A stretch of 64,000 bases of DNA from Candidatus Peregrinibacteria bacterium (lineage in GTDB: Bacteria; Patescibacteriota; Gracilibacteria; UBA1369; LOWO2-01-FULL-3), in assembly GCA_030592015.1 (NCBI GenBank), contig JAUUZY010000001.1, positions 1 to 64,000 on the forward strand. The letters run 5' to 3'. Under the pieces are notes generated by a model. The model was not told where the DNA came from. It saw only the letters and a list, made by a program, of their open reading frames with translations, and did not search any database. Below, one piece after another: positions 7,752 to 16,894 of this stretch. How positions within the stretch are numbered: the first letter of the stretch is position 1; each line of letters starts with the position of its first letter. The position numbers were made by a program, and so were the translations under genes.

Positions 7752-9734
7752 ATGAAATACGCAGAAATACTATTCCAACAAAAAGTAGGAGAAGGGAAAG
7801 ACACACTTACATATTCTATCCCAGAAAGATTGAACACAAAAATTGGTCAGAGTGCCATGGTGACAATAAGAAACAGGCCAAAGGCAGGCATTGTTTGGGA
7901 TATCCATGAAAAGAAACCACCATTCAGAACTCAAGCAATTAAGGAAATAATTCACGAAAAACCACTTCTAAGCCAAAATCAGATAGAAACAATTAAATGG
8001 ATGAGCAAATATTATTTTTGTCCAATTTTCAAAATCCTCAAACTTTTCATCTATAAAAGGATATTAGACGGAAATCCTGTAAAAAGTCGTACAAAAGAGC
8101 TTGAACAAATTTCTAGATCAGAAAGCAAGGAGCTGACAGCAGCACAAAAGGAAGCAATCCACAGAATAACAACAGAAAACGTGAACAACTTTTTGATTCA
8201 CGGAGTTACCGGGTCAGGCAAAACAGAGATATATTCAAGGCTCGCAAAGCATCAACTTGAAAAAAACAAGCAAACACTAATTTTGGTTCCCGAAATCTCT
8301 CTTACACCACAAATCATTGAATACTTCGAACAAAGCTTAGGAATCAGAGTCACAGTCATTCACTCAAAGCTTTCATTAGGAGAAAGACACAAAGCATGGA
8401 AGGATATATGGAAAAACAAGGCAAAACTGGTAATAGGATCCAGATCAGCACTCTTCTCCCCCTTTCAAGAACTGGGAATGATAATTATCGACGAAGAACA
8501 CGAATTCTCCTACAAACAAGACAATTCACCAAGATACACCACACACAGAGTAATAGAAAAAATGCAGACCCTAGATCCATCCCTAAAAGCAGTATATGGA
8601 AGCGCAACTCCAAGCATAGAGAGCTCAGAAAAGTTTAAAGACTCAATAATCAGACTGGAAGAACGAATCGGAAACGCTACATTGCCAGAAGTAACACTTG
8701 TAGACCTCAGAGAAGAGTTCAAGAAGAAAAACTACTCCATCTTCAGCGACAAACTGCGAGAAGAGATAACAAAAACCCTAAAAGAGAAACAACAAGCACT
8801 ATTGTTCATAAACCGTAGAGGAGCTGCATCATCAGTTGTATGCAGAGACTGCGGAATCTCCGTAAACTGTGATGATTGTGAAATACCAATGACATACCAT
8901 GCAAAAACAATGGCACAGCCAAAACTAATATGCCATCACTGTGGAAAAATATCCGCAGTTCCAAGCAGTTGCCCGGGATGCAAAGGGATAAACATACGCT
9001 ACCTGGGAATAGGAACTCAAAAAATAGAAGCAGAACTGTTGAAAGAATTCCCAAATGCAAGAGTCCTCCGCGCCGACAAGGACACAACATCCAAGAAAAA
9101 CAGCTTCAAAGAAATATATACGGCATTCAGAAATCACGAAGCAGATATACTCATTGGAACACAGATGATCGCAAAAGGATTACATCTTCCAATGGTTAAC
9201 TTAGTTGGTGTAATTATCGCCGACATAGGACTAAACATACCTGACTTTCGCAGTACAGAAAGGAATTTTCAATTACTCACACAGGTCGCAGGTCGAGCCG
9301 GAAGAGGAGAGTCAAAAGGAAAAGTAATCATACAAACATACAACCCGGATAATATAGCCCTAGTATCAACAAAAAGTCACAACACCGAAGGATTCCTAAA
9401 ATACGAAAGAACTCAAAGAAAAATACTTCGCAATCCCCCATTCAGTAAAATTGCAAAAATATTAATAGAGAATCCTTCATTGGAAAATTGCAAAGCAAGA
9501 GCTGAACAATCCGCAAAAAAACTAAAGGCAATAATGACTGATGAGGGAATGGAGAAAATTGAGATAAACTCATACCCAGCTTATCTCACAAGGCTACGGA
9601 ACAAATATCGATTCATAGTACTGATAAAATCAGAAAAAGAAGAACAAATACATTATCTCTTAGAAAAACTTCCAAAAGAATATATAATGGACCCAAATTT
9701 CAAGATAGACGTAGATCCCATAAGCATAACTTAA
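7752..9734 (+). CDS. priA: Primosomal protein N' (replication restart helicase PriA)
   Basis: A 660-aa superfamily 2 3'-5' DNA helicase that reloads the replisome at stalled forks. The N-terminal 3'-DNA-binding domain starts MKYAEILF. Walker A is GVTGSGKTEIY, Walker B is DEEH, and a late helicase motif reads QVAGRAGRGESKG. Between the helicase lobes are the zinc-binding cysteines CRDCG, CDDC, CHHCG and CPGC. All expected parts are present and the length is slightly short for the family (about 730). The stop is 2 bp before trpS, so the two are co-transcribed. Confidence 0.96.
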   Translation: MKYAEILFQQKVGEGKDTLTYSIPERLNTKIGQSAMVTIRNRPKAGIVWDIHEKKPPFRTQAIKEIIHEKPLLSQNQIETIKWMSKYYFCPIFKILKLFIYKRILDGNPVKSRTKELEQISRSESKELTAAQKEAIHRITTENVNNFLIHGVTGSGKTEIYSRLAKHQLEKNKQTLILVPEISLTPQIIEYFEQSLGIRVTVIHSKLSLGERHKAWKDIWKNKAKLVIGSRSALFSPFQELGMIIIDEEHEFSYKQDNSPRYTTHRVIEKMQTLDPSLKAVYGSATPSIESSEKFKDSIIRLEERIGNATLPEVTLVDLREEFKKKNYSIFSDKLREEITKTLKEKQQALLFINRRGAASSVVCRDCGISVNCDDCEIPMTYHAKTMAQPKLICHHCGKISAVPSSCPGCKGINIRYLGIGTQKIEAELLKEFPNARVLRADKDTTSKKNSFKEIYTAFRNHEADILIGTQMIAKGLHLPMVNLVGVIIADIGLNIPDFRSTERNFQLLTQVAGRAGRGESKGKVIIQTYNPDNIALVSTKSHNTEGFLKYERTQRKILRNPPFSKIAKILIENPSLENCKARAEQSAKKLKAIMTDEGMEKIEINSYPAYLTRLRNKYRFIVLIKSEKEEQIHYLLEKLPKEYIMDPNFKIDVDPISIT

Positions 9735-9736
9735 GT

Positions 9737-10708
9737 ATGAAACGTATACTTTCAGGAATACAACCAAGCGGCAGACCTCATCTAGGGAATTATCTAGGGG
9801 CAATGCGACAACATATAGAAATGCAAGAAAATTTCGAATGCTATCTATTCATAGCCGACCTACATGCATTGACAACAGTAAAAGACCCCAAACTAATGCA
9901 TGATCAAACTTATGATCTTGCAACTTCATACCTTGCATTAGGGTTAGACCCTAAAAAAACAGTATTTTTCAAACAGTCAGATCTATCAGAACATGCAGAA
10001 TTATGCTGGATTCTTGACTGCATGGTAAAAATCCCATTCCTAGAAAGAGCACACGCATGGAAAGATGCAAAACAGAAAGGAAATAAGGACGTCTCAGTTG
10101 GCTTGTTCAATTACCCTATTCTACAGGCAGCAGACATTCTTTTATACGAACCCGACCTAGTCCCTGTAGGACAAGATCAAAAACAACACATAGAGATGAC
10201 TAGAGACATAGCTACAACTTTCAACACAACATTCGGAGAAACCTTTAAGCTACCAGAGGCATATATCAAAGAAGAGGTAGCTGTAGTTCCGGGAACAGAT
10301 GGACAAAAAATGAGCAAATCATATGGCAACACTATTGAAATTTTTGCTCCGGAAAAGGAATTAAAGAAACAAGTAATGGGAATTATTACTGATTCAATTC
10401 CGCTAGAAGATCCGAAAGACCCAAAATCATGTAATGTTTTCAAATTGTACAAGTTAATAGCAAGCAAAGAAGATACTCAAGAGTTAGCAAATAAATACAT
10501 GGCAGGAGGATTTGGCTATGGAGATGCAAAAAAGACACTACTTACAAAGATTTTAGAATATTTTGCAGAGGCACGAGAGAAATATGAAGAAATCTATCAG
10601 AAAAAAGATTTTGTATACGGAGTAATAGAAGAAGGAAACAAAAAAGCCAAAGAAACATCATCTAAGACACTGGAAAAGGTCAAGAAAAAGATAGGCTATA
10701 TACGCTAA
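9737..10708 (+). CDS. trpS: Tryptophanyl-tRNA synthetase
   Basis: A class I aminoacyl-tRNA synthetase that charges tRNA-Trp. The 323-aa length is normal. The ATP-binding HIGH-type signature appears as PSGRPHLGNYLGA near residue 10 and the second signature as GQKMSKSYGN near residue 190. Substrate-pocket sequences such as VGQDQKQHIEMTRD are conserved. The gene follows priA after 2 bp, with no ribosome-binding sequence visible at the junction. It is probably expressed from the priA promoter. Confidence 0.97.
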   Translation: MKRILSGIQPSGRPHLGNYLGAMRQHIEMQENFECYLFIADLHALTTVKDPKLMHDQTYDLATSYLALGLDPKKTVFFKQSDLSEHAELCWILDCMVKIPFLERAHAWKDAKQKGNKDVSVGLFNYPILQAADILLYEPDLVPVGQDQKQHIEMTRDIATTFNTTFGETFKLPEAYIKEEVAVVPGTDGQKMSKSYGNTIEIFAPEKELKKQVMGIITDSIPLEDPKDPKSCNVFKLYKLIASKEDTQELANKYMAGGFGYGDAKKTLLTKILEYFAEAREKYEEIYQKKDFVYGVIEEGNKKAKETSSKTLEKVKKKIGYIR

Positions 10709-10725
10709 GAAGATACGGGCAAGTA

Positions 10726-10760
10726 AAAATAAGTAAAATTGCTTATTTTCAATTGAAAAT
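10726..10760. promoter_or_regulatory. Inverted repeats upstream of pyrG
   Basis: Two overlapping elements sit in the 98-bp gap between trpS and pyrG. AAAATAAG (10726-10733) pairs with CTTATTTT (10742-10749) across an 8-nt loop, a weak AT stem that might end trpS transcription. ATTTTCAATTGAAAAT (10745-10760) is a perfect 16-bp palindrome. It contains a TTGAAA (10753-10758) that could be a -35 box, 17 bp before TAAATT (10776-10781). An operator over the pyrG promoter is possible. Confidence 0.35.
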
Positions 10761-10806
10761 TCAGCTATCATAGACTAAATTTAGTAGGTATTTAAATCAC
10801 GGAATT

Positions 10807-12420
10807 TTGTGTAAATATATATTTGTTACCGGTGGAGTATGTAGTTCCTTGGGAAAAGGGATTGCTATCGCATCTATTGGGGCATTGTTAAAATCGTCCG
10901 GACAAAAGGTTTTCACTCAAAAACTCGATCCCTACTTAAATGTAGATCCGGGGACAATGAGTCCATTTCAACATGGAGAAGTATTCGTTACAGACGATGG
11001 AGGAGAAACAGATCTCGACTTAGGACATTATGAAAGATTTATCGGAACAAACCTAAGCAAACTTTCCTCAGTAAGTACAGGTATGATATATGCTGAAGTA
11101 TTGGAGAAAGAAAGAAAAGGAAGCTATCTGGGAAGAACACTTCAAATAATTCCACATATAACAAACGCCATTCAAGAAAAAATCACAAAAGCAGCAGAAA
11201 AGAGCGGCTGTGACATAATGATGGTAGAAATAGGAGGAACAGTTGGAGATATAGAAGGACTCCCCTATTTGGAAGCAATAAGACAGCTAAGAAACAAGCT
11301 GGGACAAGAAAACACATTCTTCATACACTTAACCCTACTTCCATACCTAGCAGCCTCAAAAGAGCTAAAAACAAAACCTACTCAAGCATCTGTGCGAGAA
11401 CTCCGATCTATTGGAATCCAACCAGATATGATATTGGCACGAGCAGACAAAGGAATTAAAAAAGAGCACCTAAAGAAAATCTCTTTATTCTGCGATGTAG
11501 AAGAAAAATATGTAATTCCAGCACAAACAGTAAACTCAATATATGAAGTCCCACAAAACTTGGAGAAATACGATATTACTCAGCTAATAGCTGACAAATT
11601 ACAACTTGGAAAAACAAAACCAAAGCTAAAAGAATGGGAAAATCTTGTAAAGAAAATTAAAGCAAAAAGACCTAAAACAAATATTGCGCTAGTAGGAAAA
11701 TATACAGGACTGGACGACGCATATTTGAGTGTAATAGAGTCACTAAAAATAGCTTGCTACCACGCAGAGCGAAAACTGGAACTAAGCTGGGTCTCAGCAG
11801 AAAAGCTAGAAGAAAAAGATAAAAAATCATGGGAAGTACTAAAAAAGGCAGACGGAATTGTTGTTCCGGGAGGATTTGGGATTAGAGGAACAGAAGGGAA
11901 AATCATGGCCGCAAAATATGCACGAGAAAACGAAATTCCTTACCTTGGACTTTGTCTGGGAATGCAAATTATGACAATTGAATTTGCAAGAAATGCATTA
12001 AAAAACAATAAAATAACTTCCGAGGAATTCGATGAAGAAGAGAAAATAGACAAAAAAAACTACCTTATACATTTCCTCGAAGGTCAGCACAAAGGAAAGG
12101 ATAAGGGGGGCACACTTAGACTTGGATTATATCCATGCAAATTACAAAAAGGTACAAAGACATACAACCTCTATAAAAAAGACTTAATAGAAGAAAGACA
12201 CAGGCATAGATATGAAGTAAACAATAAATTTAAGGACCGTCTTGAAAAAGAAGGATTAATATTTTCAGGAATATATCCAAAACAAAATTTAATAGAAATC
12301 GCTGAAATTAAAGATCATCCTTTCATGATAGGATCTCAATTTCATCCTGAATTCAAATCAAGACCAAACAAACCACATCCACTCTTCAAAGGTTTCATAG
12401 AAGCAACTAAAAAAAGATAG
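10807..12420 (+). CDS. pyrG: CTP synthase (glutamine hydrolysing)
   Basis: Makes CTP from UTP, ATP and glutamine. The 537-aa product has both domains. The N-terminal synthetase starts KYIFVTGGVCSSLGKG, with the P-loop-like element and TQKLDPYLNVDPGTMSP. The C-terminal class I glutamine amidotransferase has LGLCLGMQ (catalytic Cys) and FHPEFKS (His-Glu). The start is a TTG: an ATG is lacking and the family's conserved N-terminus begins directly after it. The downstream gene follows after 1 bp, so pyrG heads a four-gene operon. With pyrH at 58.9 kb it marks a pyrimidine nucleotide branch in the window. Confidence 0.96.
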   Translation: MCKYIFVTGGVCSSLGKGIAIASIGALLKSSGQKVFTQKLDPYLNVDPGTMSPFQHGEVFVTDDGGETDLDLGHYERFIGTNLSKLSSVSTGMIYAEVLEKERKGSYLGRTLQIIPHITNAIQEKITKAAEKSGCDIMMVEIGGTVGDIEGLPYLEAIRQLRNKLGQENTFFIHLTLLPYLAASKELKTKPTQASVRELRSIGIQPDMILARADKGIKKEHLKKISLFCDVEEKYVIPAQTVNSIYEVPQNLEKYDITQLIADKLQLGKTKPKLKEWENLVKKIKAKRPKTNIALVGKYTGLDDAYLSVIESLKIACYHAERKLELSWVSAEKLEEKDKKSWEVLKKADGIVVPGGFGIRGTEGKIMAAKYARENEIPYLGLCLGMQIMTIEFARNALKNNKITSEEFDEEEKIDKKNYLIHFLEGQHKGKDKGGTLRLGLYPCKLQKGTKTYNLYKKDLIEERHRHRYEVNNKFKDRLEKEGLIFSGIYPKQNLIEIAEIKDHPFMIGSQFHPEFKSRPNKPHPLFKGFIEATKKR

Positions 12421-12421
12421 T

Positions 12422-13885
12422 ATGCCGATTTTTAAATATACAGTTGCCAATAAAGAGGGTAAAAAACTCAGTGGTAACGTAGAAGCTCCAGACGAAAAAA
12501 CAGCAAGAGCAGAGTTAAATAATCTCGGTTTTTCCATAATAGACCTAAAAGAAGTAAAGAAATCTGCAGCAGCTCCAAAAGATACGTACACAGGAATAAA
12601 ATTTGTATTTGAAGCAATAGACAAAAACTCAAGATTGATATCAGGAACAATTCCTGCCGAAAACCAAAAATCTGCACTAACAAGATTAAAAAAAGAATAC
12701 GAATTAACAGTAACCGCAATATGGAAAGAGGGATCAAGTGAAGAACAAGTTGCAGAAGCCAAAAAGCAAGGATCAACAAGGTTACAAAATCAAGTCAAAG
12801 AAGAAACAACAGAAGAAACAACAGAAGAAACGAAAGAAGAAACAACAGAAATTGTAAAAGAAACAAAACCAGGACAAGAGAAAGAAGAAGGACCGATAAA
12901 AACTCAAGAACAGATAAGACAAGAAGCATTTACAAAAGTAAAAATAGAAAGAATTTTGGCTGAAGTCCATGAATTACTTCAGAAATTTGACAAAAATATA
13001 GCAAAAGATCAGAAAGCTGAAATAAACAAAAAAATAGACAAACTACTTAGAATCAAAAACAGTACAAATATTGAATATATCCTTGCAACTGCAGAAAGTC
13101 TTTTAAATTTCATACGGGGTCAGGAAACAGACCTAAAAGAAAAAGGGCTACAAGAAGAACGTTTCGAACTCAGGGTAGAAACTAGCAATATGCTTGGTGA
13201 GCTTAAAAAAACATCAAAAGCAAGCTCTCTTTCAGAAGATATTTTAAAAAAGATAACAATATGGCAAAAATCTCATTCATCAAATAACTCCACAAAAAGT
13301 AAAACAGAGAAAACGATAAATAAGTTTCTCAATTACCTAAAGGTAAAATTTAAAACTCCACAAACAATATTGGTTGTCAGAGAAGAAATAAGACTTTACG
13401 ATAAACAACTATGGGATTTTACAAAACTATATTTTAAAGAACCAACACCTGAATATAAGAATAAAGTAAAAAATAGTTTGAAAACCGTGTGGGAAGCTCG
13501 AAAAAAAGCAAAAGCAAAAATTAGAGAGATAAAAAAAGGAATAAAGCAAAAAAAGGAGAGTATAGAAAGTATAGAAACTAAAGAAGAGCTAATACTTCCA
13601 TTTGTTAAAGAAATAAATGCACTAAGTGGATGGCTTCTAACATTCTACATAACATATTACTTTGCTTCCCTTTACCTAAGCACAAAAGACTTCGGGTTCG
13701 TTAATATACCAAAAGGCTTCATAATATATGAATCGCAACTATTCAAATACGTACTAGTTATATTGTTCCTATTTCACATGAGTAGCTCAATAAAAGTAAA
13801 CTATTTCAAAAACAGCAAAATAGCTGACATAGTGCTGCCAGTAGTATTTATCTTCGGAAGCATCATAACACTACTTAACTTCTAG
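12422..13885 (+). CDS. Protein with two PilC/GspF N-terminal-like repeats and C-terminal membrane segments
   Basis: The first 43 residues (IFKYTVANKEGKKLSGNVEA and following, with A-R-A-E-L-N-N-L-G-F) match the N-terminal domain pattern of type IV pilus platform proteins PilC/GspF. A second, diverged copy follows at about residues 59-101 (FVFEAIDKNSRLISGTIPAE). Then comes an ETTEET repeat tract, a long Lys/Glu-rich helical region, and three or so hydrophobic segments after residue 395. The usual PilC transmembrane platform, with its two duplicated halves, is absent. So this is not an ordinary PilC, and may be a lineage-specific envelope protein that borrowed the domain. No pilus ATPase or pilin gene is nearby. 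Confidence 0.7.
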   Translation: MPIFKYTVANKEGKKLSGNVEAPDEKTARAELNNLGFSIIDLKEVKKSAAAPKDTYTGIKFVFEAIDKNSRLISGTIPAENQKSALTRLKKEYELTVTAIWKEGSSEEQVAEAKKQGSTRLQNQVKEETTEETTEETKEETTEIVKETKPGQEKEEGPIKTQEQIRQEAFTKVKIERILAEVHELLQKFDKNIAKDQKAEINKKIDKLLRIKNSTNIEYILATAESLLNFIRGQETDLKEKGLQEERFELRVETSNMLGELKKTSKASSLSEDILKKITIWQKSHSSNNSTKSKTEKTINKFLNYLKVKFKTPQTILVVREEIRLYDKQLWDFTKLYFKEPTPEYKNKVKNSLKTVWEARKKAKAKIREIKKGIKQKKESIESIETKEELILPFVKEINALSGWLLTFYITYYFASLYLSTKDFGFVNIPKGFIIYESQLFKYVLVILFLFHMSSSIKVNYFKNSKIADIVLPVVFIFGSIITLLNF

Positions 13886-13887
13886 CA

Positions 13888-14691
13888 ATGCACCCCATAA
13901 TATTTCAAACAAAATATTTTACTCTTCATTCTTTTTGGATTTTCGTTGTAATCGCAATCATGGCAGGAACATATGCATTGATAAAACTTAGCATTAAAAA
14001 TAATCTAAAACTTCAATTTTTAAGTGACAATTCTTTTAAGTTAATACTTTTAACAATACTGGGAGCAAGAATTATTTCCCTAATAAAAAATTACGACACC
14101 TATTTTTATGAATTAAGCCTGAATGCAAACATAAAAATTTTCTATATATGGGATAAGGGACTAGATTCATGGGGAGCAATCGTGGCATTCCTTCTAGCTT
14201 TATATATCATATGCAAAAGAAAAGGACAGAGCGTTCTAAAATGGCTCGATGCGCTAATTCCAGCCATAATACTCATGATTGCAATCACTTCAATAGGAGC
14301 ATTTTTTGATGGAATAAGCTACGGAAAAGAAACATTGCTTCCATGGGGAGTAAATTTTGAAAACCCATCAATTAAATACACAGTACCAATTCACCCTACT
14401 CAAATTTATGCATTCGTTTACTCAACAATAATAACAATTACTTTAATACTGTTAACAAAAACTCATAAGCTAAAAACAGGAATGATTGGACTGGGTGGAA
14501 TAATTGCATACACTTTCATGCGCTTTTTGGAAGAATTCTTGAGAGGAGATGACACTCTATTAATTTTTGGAATTAGACTCCCTCAAATAGTATTTTTACT
14601 GATTAGTATAGGGACTGGTATATTTTTCTTTCTTCGCTATAATAAACGCAATAAAAGTTCAAAAATAAAGAAAACACGATTAACACAATAA
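13888..14691 (+). CDS. lgt: Prolipoprotein diacylglyceryl transferase-like protein
   Basis: Lgt transfers diacylglycerol to the lipobox cysteine of prelipoproteins. The 267-aa protein has about seven hydrophobic helices, the N-terminal FTLHSFWIF element, WDKGLDSWGAI, PIHPTQIYAFVY and the C-terminal EEFLRGDD with its conserved Arg. The signature that normally reads GRxGNFxNxEL is TSIGAFFDGISYG here, so its Arg and Asn are replaced. Function is likely but catalytic competence is uncertain. At least two lipobox proteins (821-2317 and 50941-51435) would be substrates. It sits 2 bp after the PilC-like gene. Confidence 0.8.
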   Translation: MHPIIFQTKYFTLHSFWIFVVIAIMAGTYALIKLSIKNNLKLQFLSDNSFKLILLTILGARIISLIKNYDTYFYELSLNANIKIFYIWDKGLDSWGAIVAFLLALYIICKRKGQSVLKWLDALIPAIILMIAITSIGAFFDGISYGKETLLPWGVNFENPSIKYTVPIHPTQIYAFVYSTIITITLILLTKTHKLKTGMIGLGGIIAYTFMRFLEEFLRGDDTLLIFGIRLPQIVFLLISIGTGIFFFLRYNKRNKSSKIKKTRLTQ

Positions 14692-14695
14692 ACAA

Positions 14696-15115
14696 ATGGA
14701 ATTCATCAAAAGTTTACTAGCATATTTTTTCTCAAAAGCACCAGGACCAGAGATGAGATACTACATACCTTTAACAGTACTTGTAGTTCTTCTAATAGTA
14801 GGATACTTCGTATTCTCAGCCATTTACAAATCAAAGAAAAAACATGATTTCGCATTCAAAAGGCTATTTAGAAAAGTGCCAAAAGTACTATTAACGTTTG
14901 GAATAGTACTAATATTGCTACTGATGGTAAGAAGAGAAAACATTCCATATTTTTCTATGAGAATATGGCTTTATATTACGTTCGCAGCAATGACATATTT
15001 TGCATACAGGTACATAAAAATCTACAAAACAAAGTATCCTCTTGAAAAAGAGAATGCACAAAAGAAACCGACCACAGCAAACAAGAAGCCTAGATACACA
15101 ACTAGTAAAAGATAA
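14696..15115 (+). CDS. Small membrane protein, three predicted helices
   Basis: A 139-aa protein with hydrophobic segments at about residues 20-45, 60-80 and 85-105, and a basic, Lys/Thr-rich C-terminal tail. No family recognised. It follows the lgt-like gene after 4 bp and ends 8 bp from the convergent greA, so it is the last gene of the pyrG operon. A link to envelope biogenesis is only suggested by position. Confidence 0.65.
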   Translation: MEFIKSLLAYFFSKAPGPEMRYYIPLTVLVVLLIVGYFVFSAIYKSKKKHDFAFKRLFRKVPKVLLTFGIVLILLLMVRRENIPYFSMRIWLYITFAAMTYFAYRYIKIYKTKYPLEKENAQKKPTTANKKPRYTTSKR

Positions 15116-15123
15116 GGATCGAC

Positions 15124-15660
15124 TTAAACAATCTTTATTATTTCGTACTCTACACTTCCTGCAGGGACAATCACTTTAATTTTGTCACCCTTTTTCTTAT
15201 CCAAAAGAGCACTACCCACAGGTGATTCATTAGAAATCTTTCCTTCAAACGGATTAGCCTCTGTAGAACCAACTATTGTATACACCTCAGGATCACTCTT
15301 TGCCTTTGAAAGATTCTTCAAGTGAACATTTGTTCCAAGCTGTATAGATTTACTAGTGTTTTTTTCAGAAATGATCTTTGCATGCTTAATTTTTGACTCA
15401 AGCTCCAAAATTCTCCCCTCAACAAAAGCTTGCTCATTTTTTGCCTCTTCATATTCAGAATTTTCAGAAAGATCTCCAAAAGAAATCGCTTCCTTAATTC
15501 GAGCTGCAACTTCTCTTCTTTTTATAGTCTTTAAATGCTCAAGCTCCTCTTTTAACGCAGCAAAACCTTCTTTTGTAAGCAAAGTAGCCTTACTTCCATC
15601 TTCAGTATAAAACTCATCATGAACTTTCGTAGTATTTTTTTTAGTCGCTTTCTTAGCCAT
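15124..15660 (-). CDS. greA: Transcription elongation factor GreA
   Basis: GreA rescues backtracked RNA polymerase by stimulating transcript cleavage in the secondary channel. The 178-aa product contains the N-terminal antiparallel coiled coil with the tip motif DLSENSEYEEAK, which carries the acidic catalytic residues. The C-terminal FKBP-like domain (SPVGSALLDKKKGDKI) follows. It is about 20 residues longer than usual, because of a Lys/Thr-rich N-terminal extension (MAKKATKKNTTK). The ATG at 15660 was chosen over a longer frame that would run into rpoD. It follows rpoD by 19 bp as the last gene of the operon. Confidence 0.94.
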   Translation of the reverse strand: MAKKATKKNTTKVHDEFYTEDGSKATLLTKEGFAALKEELEHLKTIKRREVAARIKEAISFGDLSENSEYEEAKNEQAFVEGRILELESKIKHAKIISEKNTSKSIQLGTNVHLKNLSKAKSDPEVYTIVGSTEANPFEGKISNESPVGSALLDKKKGDKIKVIVPAGSVEYEIIKIV

Positions 15661-15679
15661 AATATAATTATTAAATAGA

Positions 15680-16867
15680 TTAAACTTTAGGGCGGATCTT
15701 AACACTTGTAGGGTGTTCCTTCAACTTTTGTAACACCTTAGCTTCAATTTGACGAATACGTTCTCTTGTAACGTTAAATTCTCTTCCAACTTCTTCAAGA
15801 GTATGTCCCACTCCATCTTCCAAGCCAAAACGCATAACAATAATCTTTCTTTCACGTGGAGAAAGATACTGAAGCATCTCATGTATATTTTCCTTAAGTA
15901 ATTGGCGATTTGTAGACTCCATTGGAGAAAGCGCATCATCATCTTCAATAAAATCTCCAAGTTTACTATCCTCCTCAGTACCAACAGGCGCCTCAAGAGA
16001 AACAATATCCTGGGATATTTTCATAATATGACGAACTTTCTTGATTTCCATATCCATTTCCGCAGCCAATTCCTCAACAAGAGGTTCACGTCCAAGCTCC
16101 TGCACCAATCTACGCTGTGCATGAGTCAATTTATTAATCGTCTCAACCATATGCACAGGAATTCTAATTGTCCTAGCTTGATCAGCAATTGCACGAGTTA
16201 TAGCCTGACGAATCCACCAAGTTGCATATGTAGAAAATTTAAACCCTCTATTATAATCAAATTTCTCAACCGCTCTAAACAGTCCAATATTCCCCTCCTG
16301 AATCAAGTCCAAAAAGGAAAGTCCCCTACCAATATATTTTTTCGCAATACTAACAACTAAACGTAAATTTGCCTCCGCCAGCTTTGACTTAGCAGACTGA
16401 TCCCCCTTTTCAATACGTTTAGCCAAATCAACCTCTTCTTTTGCAGTCAAAAGCTTTACCCTTCCTATCTCACAAAGATAAAGACGAATAGAATCATTTG
16501 CTATCTCCTTAAACTCAGCAGCCTTCCTTTTCTTTTTTTCTTTTCTTTGGGTGACTGTTTGCTTTATCTTTTTTTCTTTCACTTTAGGCTCCTCTGAACT
16601 AACGACTTTTGCCTTTTTCAAGTCACTATCAGCAACCATTAAGGTTTCTTTAGTATCAATCACTTCAATCCCCAAATCCAAAAAGAGAGTATAAATCTCA
16701 TCAAGAAGTATAAGATCAGACTCAATATTCGGCATTGCCTTCAGCAGTTCCTGATGAGTAACAAATCCCTGTTCCTTTCCCTTCTTAACCAAATGCTGAA
16801 CTCCCTTAGGGAATTTAGCCAACTGTTCATCTGTAGGGTGTGTTATAAACTTAGTAGTTCTAGCCAT
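15680..16867 (-). CDS. rpoD: Primary sigma factor RpoD (sigma-70)
   Basis: Housekeeping sigma subunit of RNA polymerase, 395 aa. Region 1.1-like residues precede a Lys-rich linker (residues 85-115). Region 1.2 ([20 protein letters not shown]), regions 2.1-2.4 ([40 protein letters not shown]), region 3, and regions 4.1-4.2 ([35 protein letters not shown]) are all present. The clear TTGACA/TATAAT promoters in the window agree with this factor. It lies downstream of dnaG as in the classic macromolecular-synthesis operon, here with greA added. Confidence 0.97.
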   Translation of the reverse strand: MARTTKFITHPTDEQLAKFPKGVQHLVKKGKEQGFVTHQELLKAMPNIESDLILLDEIYTLFLDLGIEVIDTKETLMVADSDLKKAKVVSSEEPKVKEKKIKQTVTQRKEKKKRKAAEFKEIANDSIRLYLCEIGRVKLLTAKEEVDLAKRIEKGDQSAKSKLAEANLRLVVSIAKKYIGRGLSFLDLIQEGNIGLFRAVEKFDYNRGFKFSTYATWWIRQAITRAIADQARTIRIPVHMVETINKLTHAQRRLVQELGREPLVEELAAEMDMEIKKVRHIMKISQDIVSLEAPVGTEEDSKLGDFIEDDDALSPMESTNRQLLKENIHEMLQYLSPRERKIIVMRFGLEDGVGHTLEEVGREFNVTRERIRQIEAKVLQKLKEHPTSVKIRPKV

Positions 16868-16894
16868 ATTCTTTCGTAGGTAATTCTATAGAAT

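Noticed and set aside
12795-12850. Tandem repeat tract as a CRISPR-like or variable repeat
   Set aside because: It is a coding low-complexity stretch (ETTEET repeats) without spacers; not a CRISPR array.
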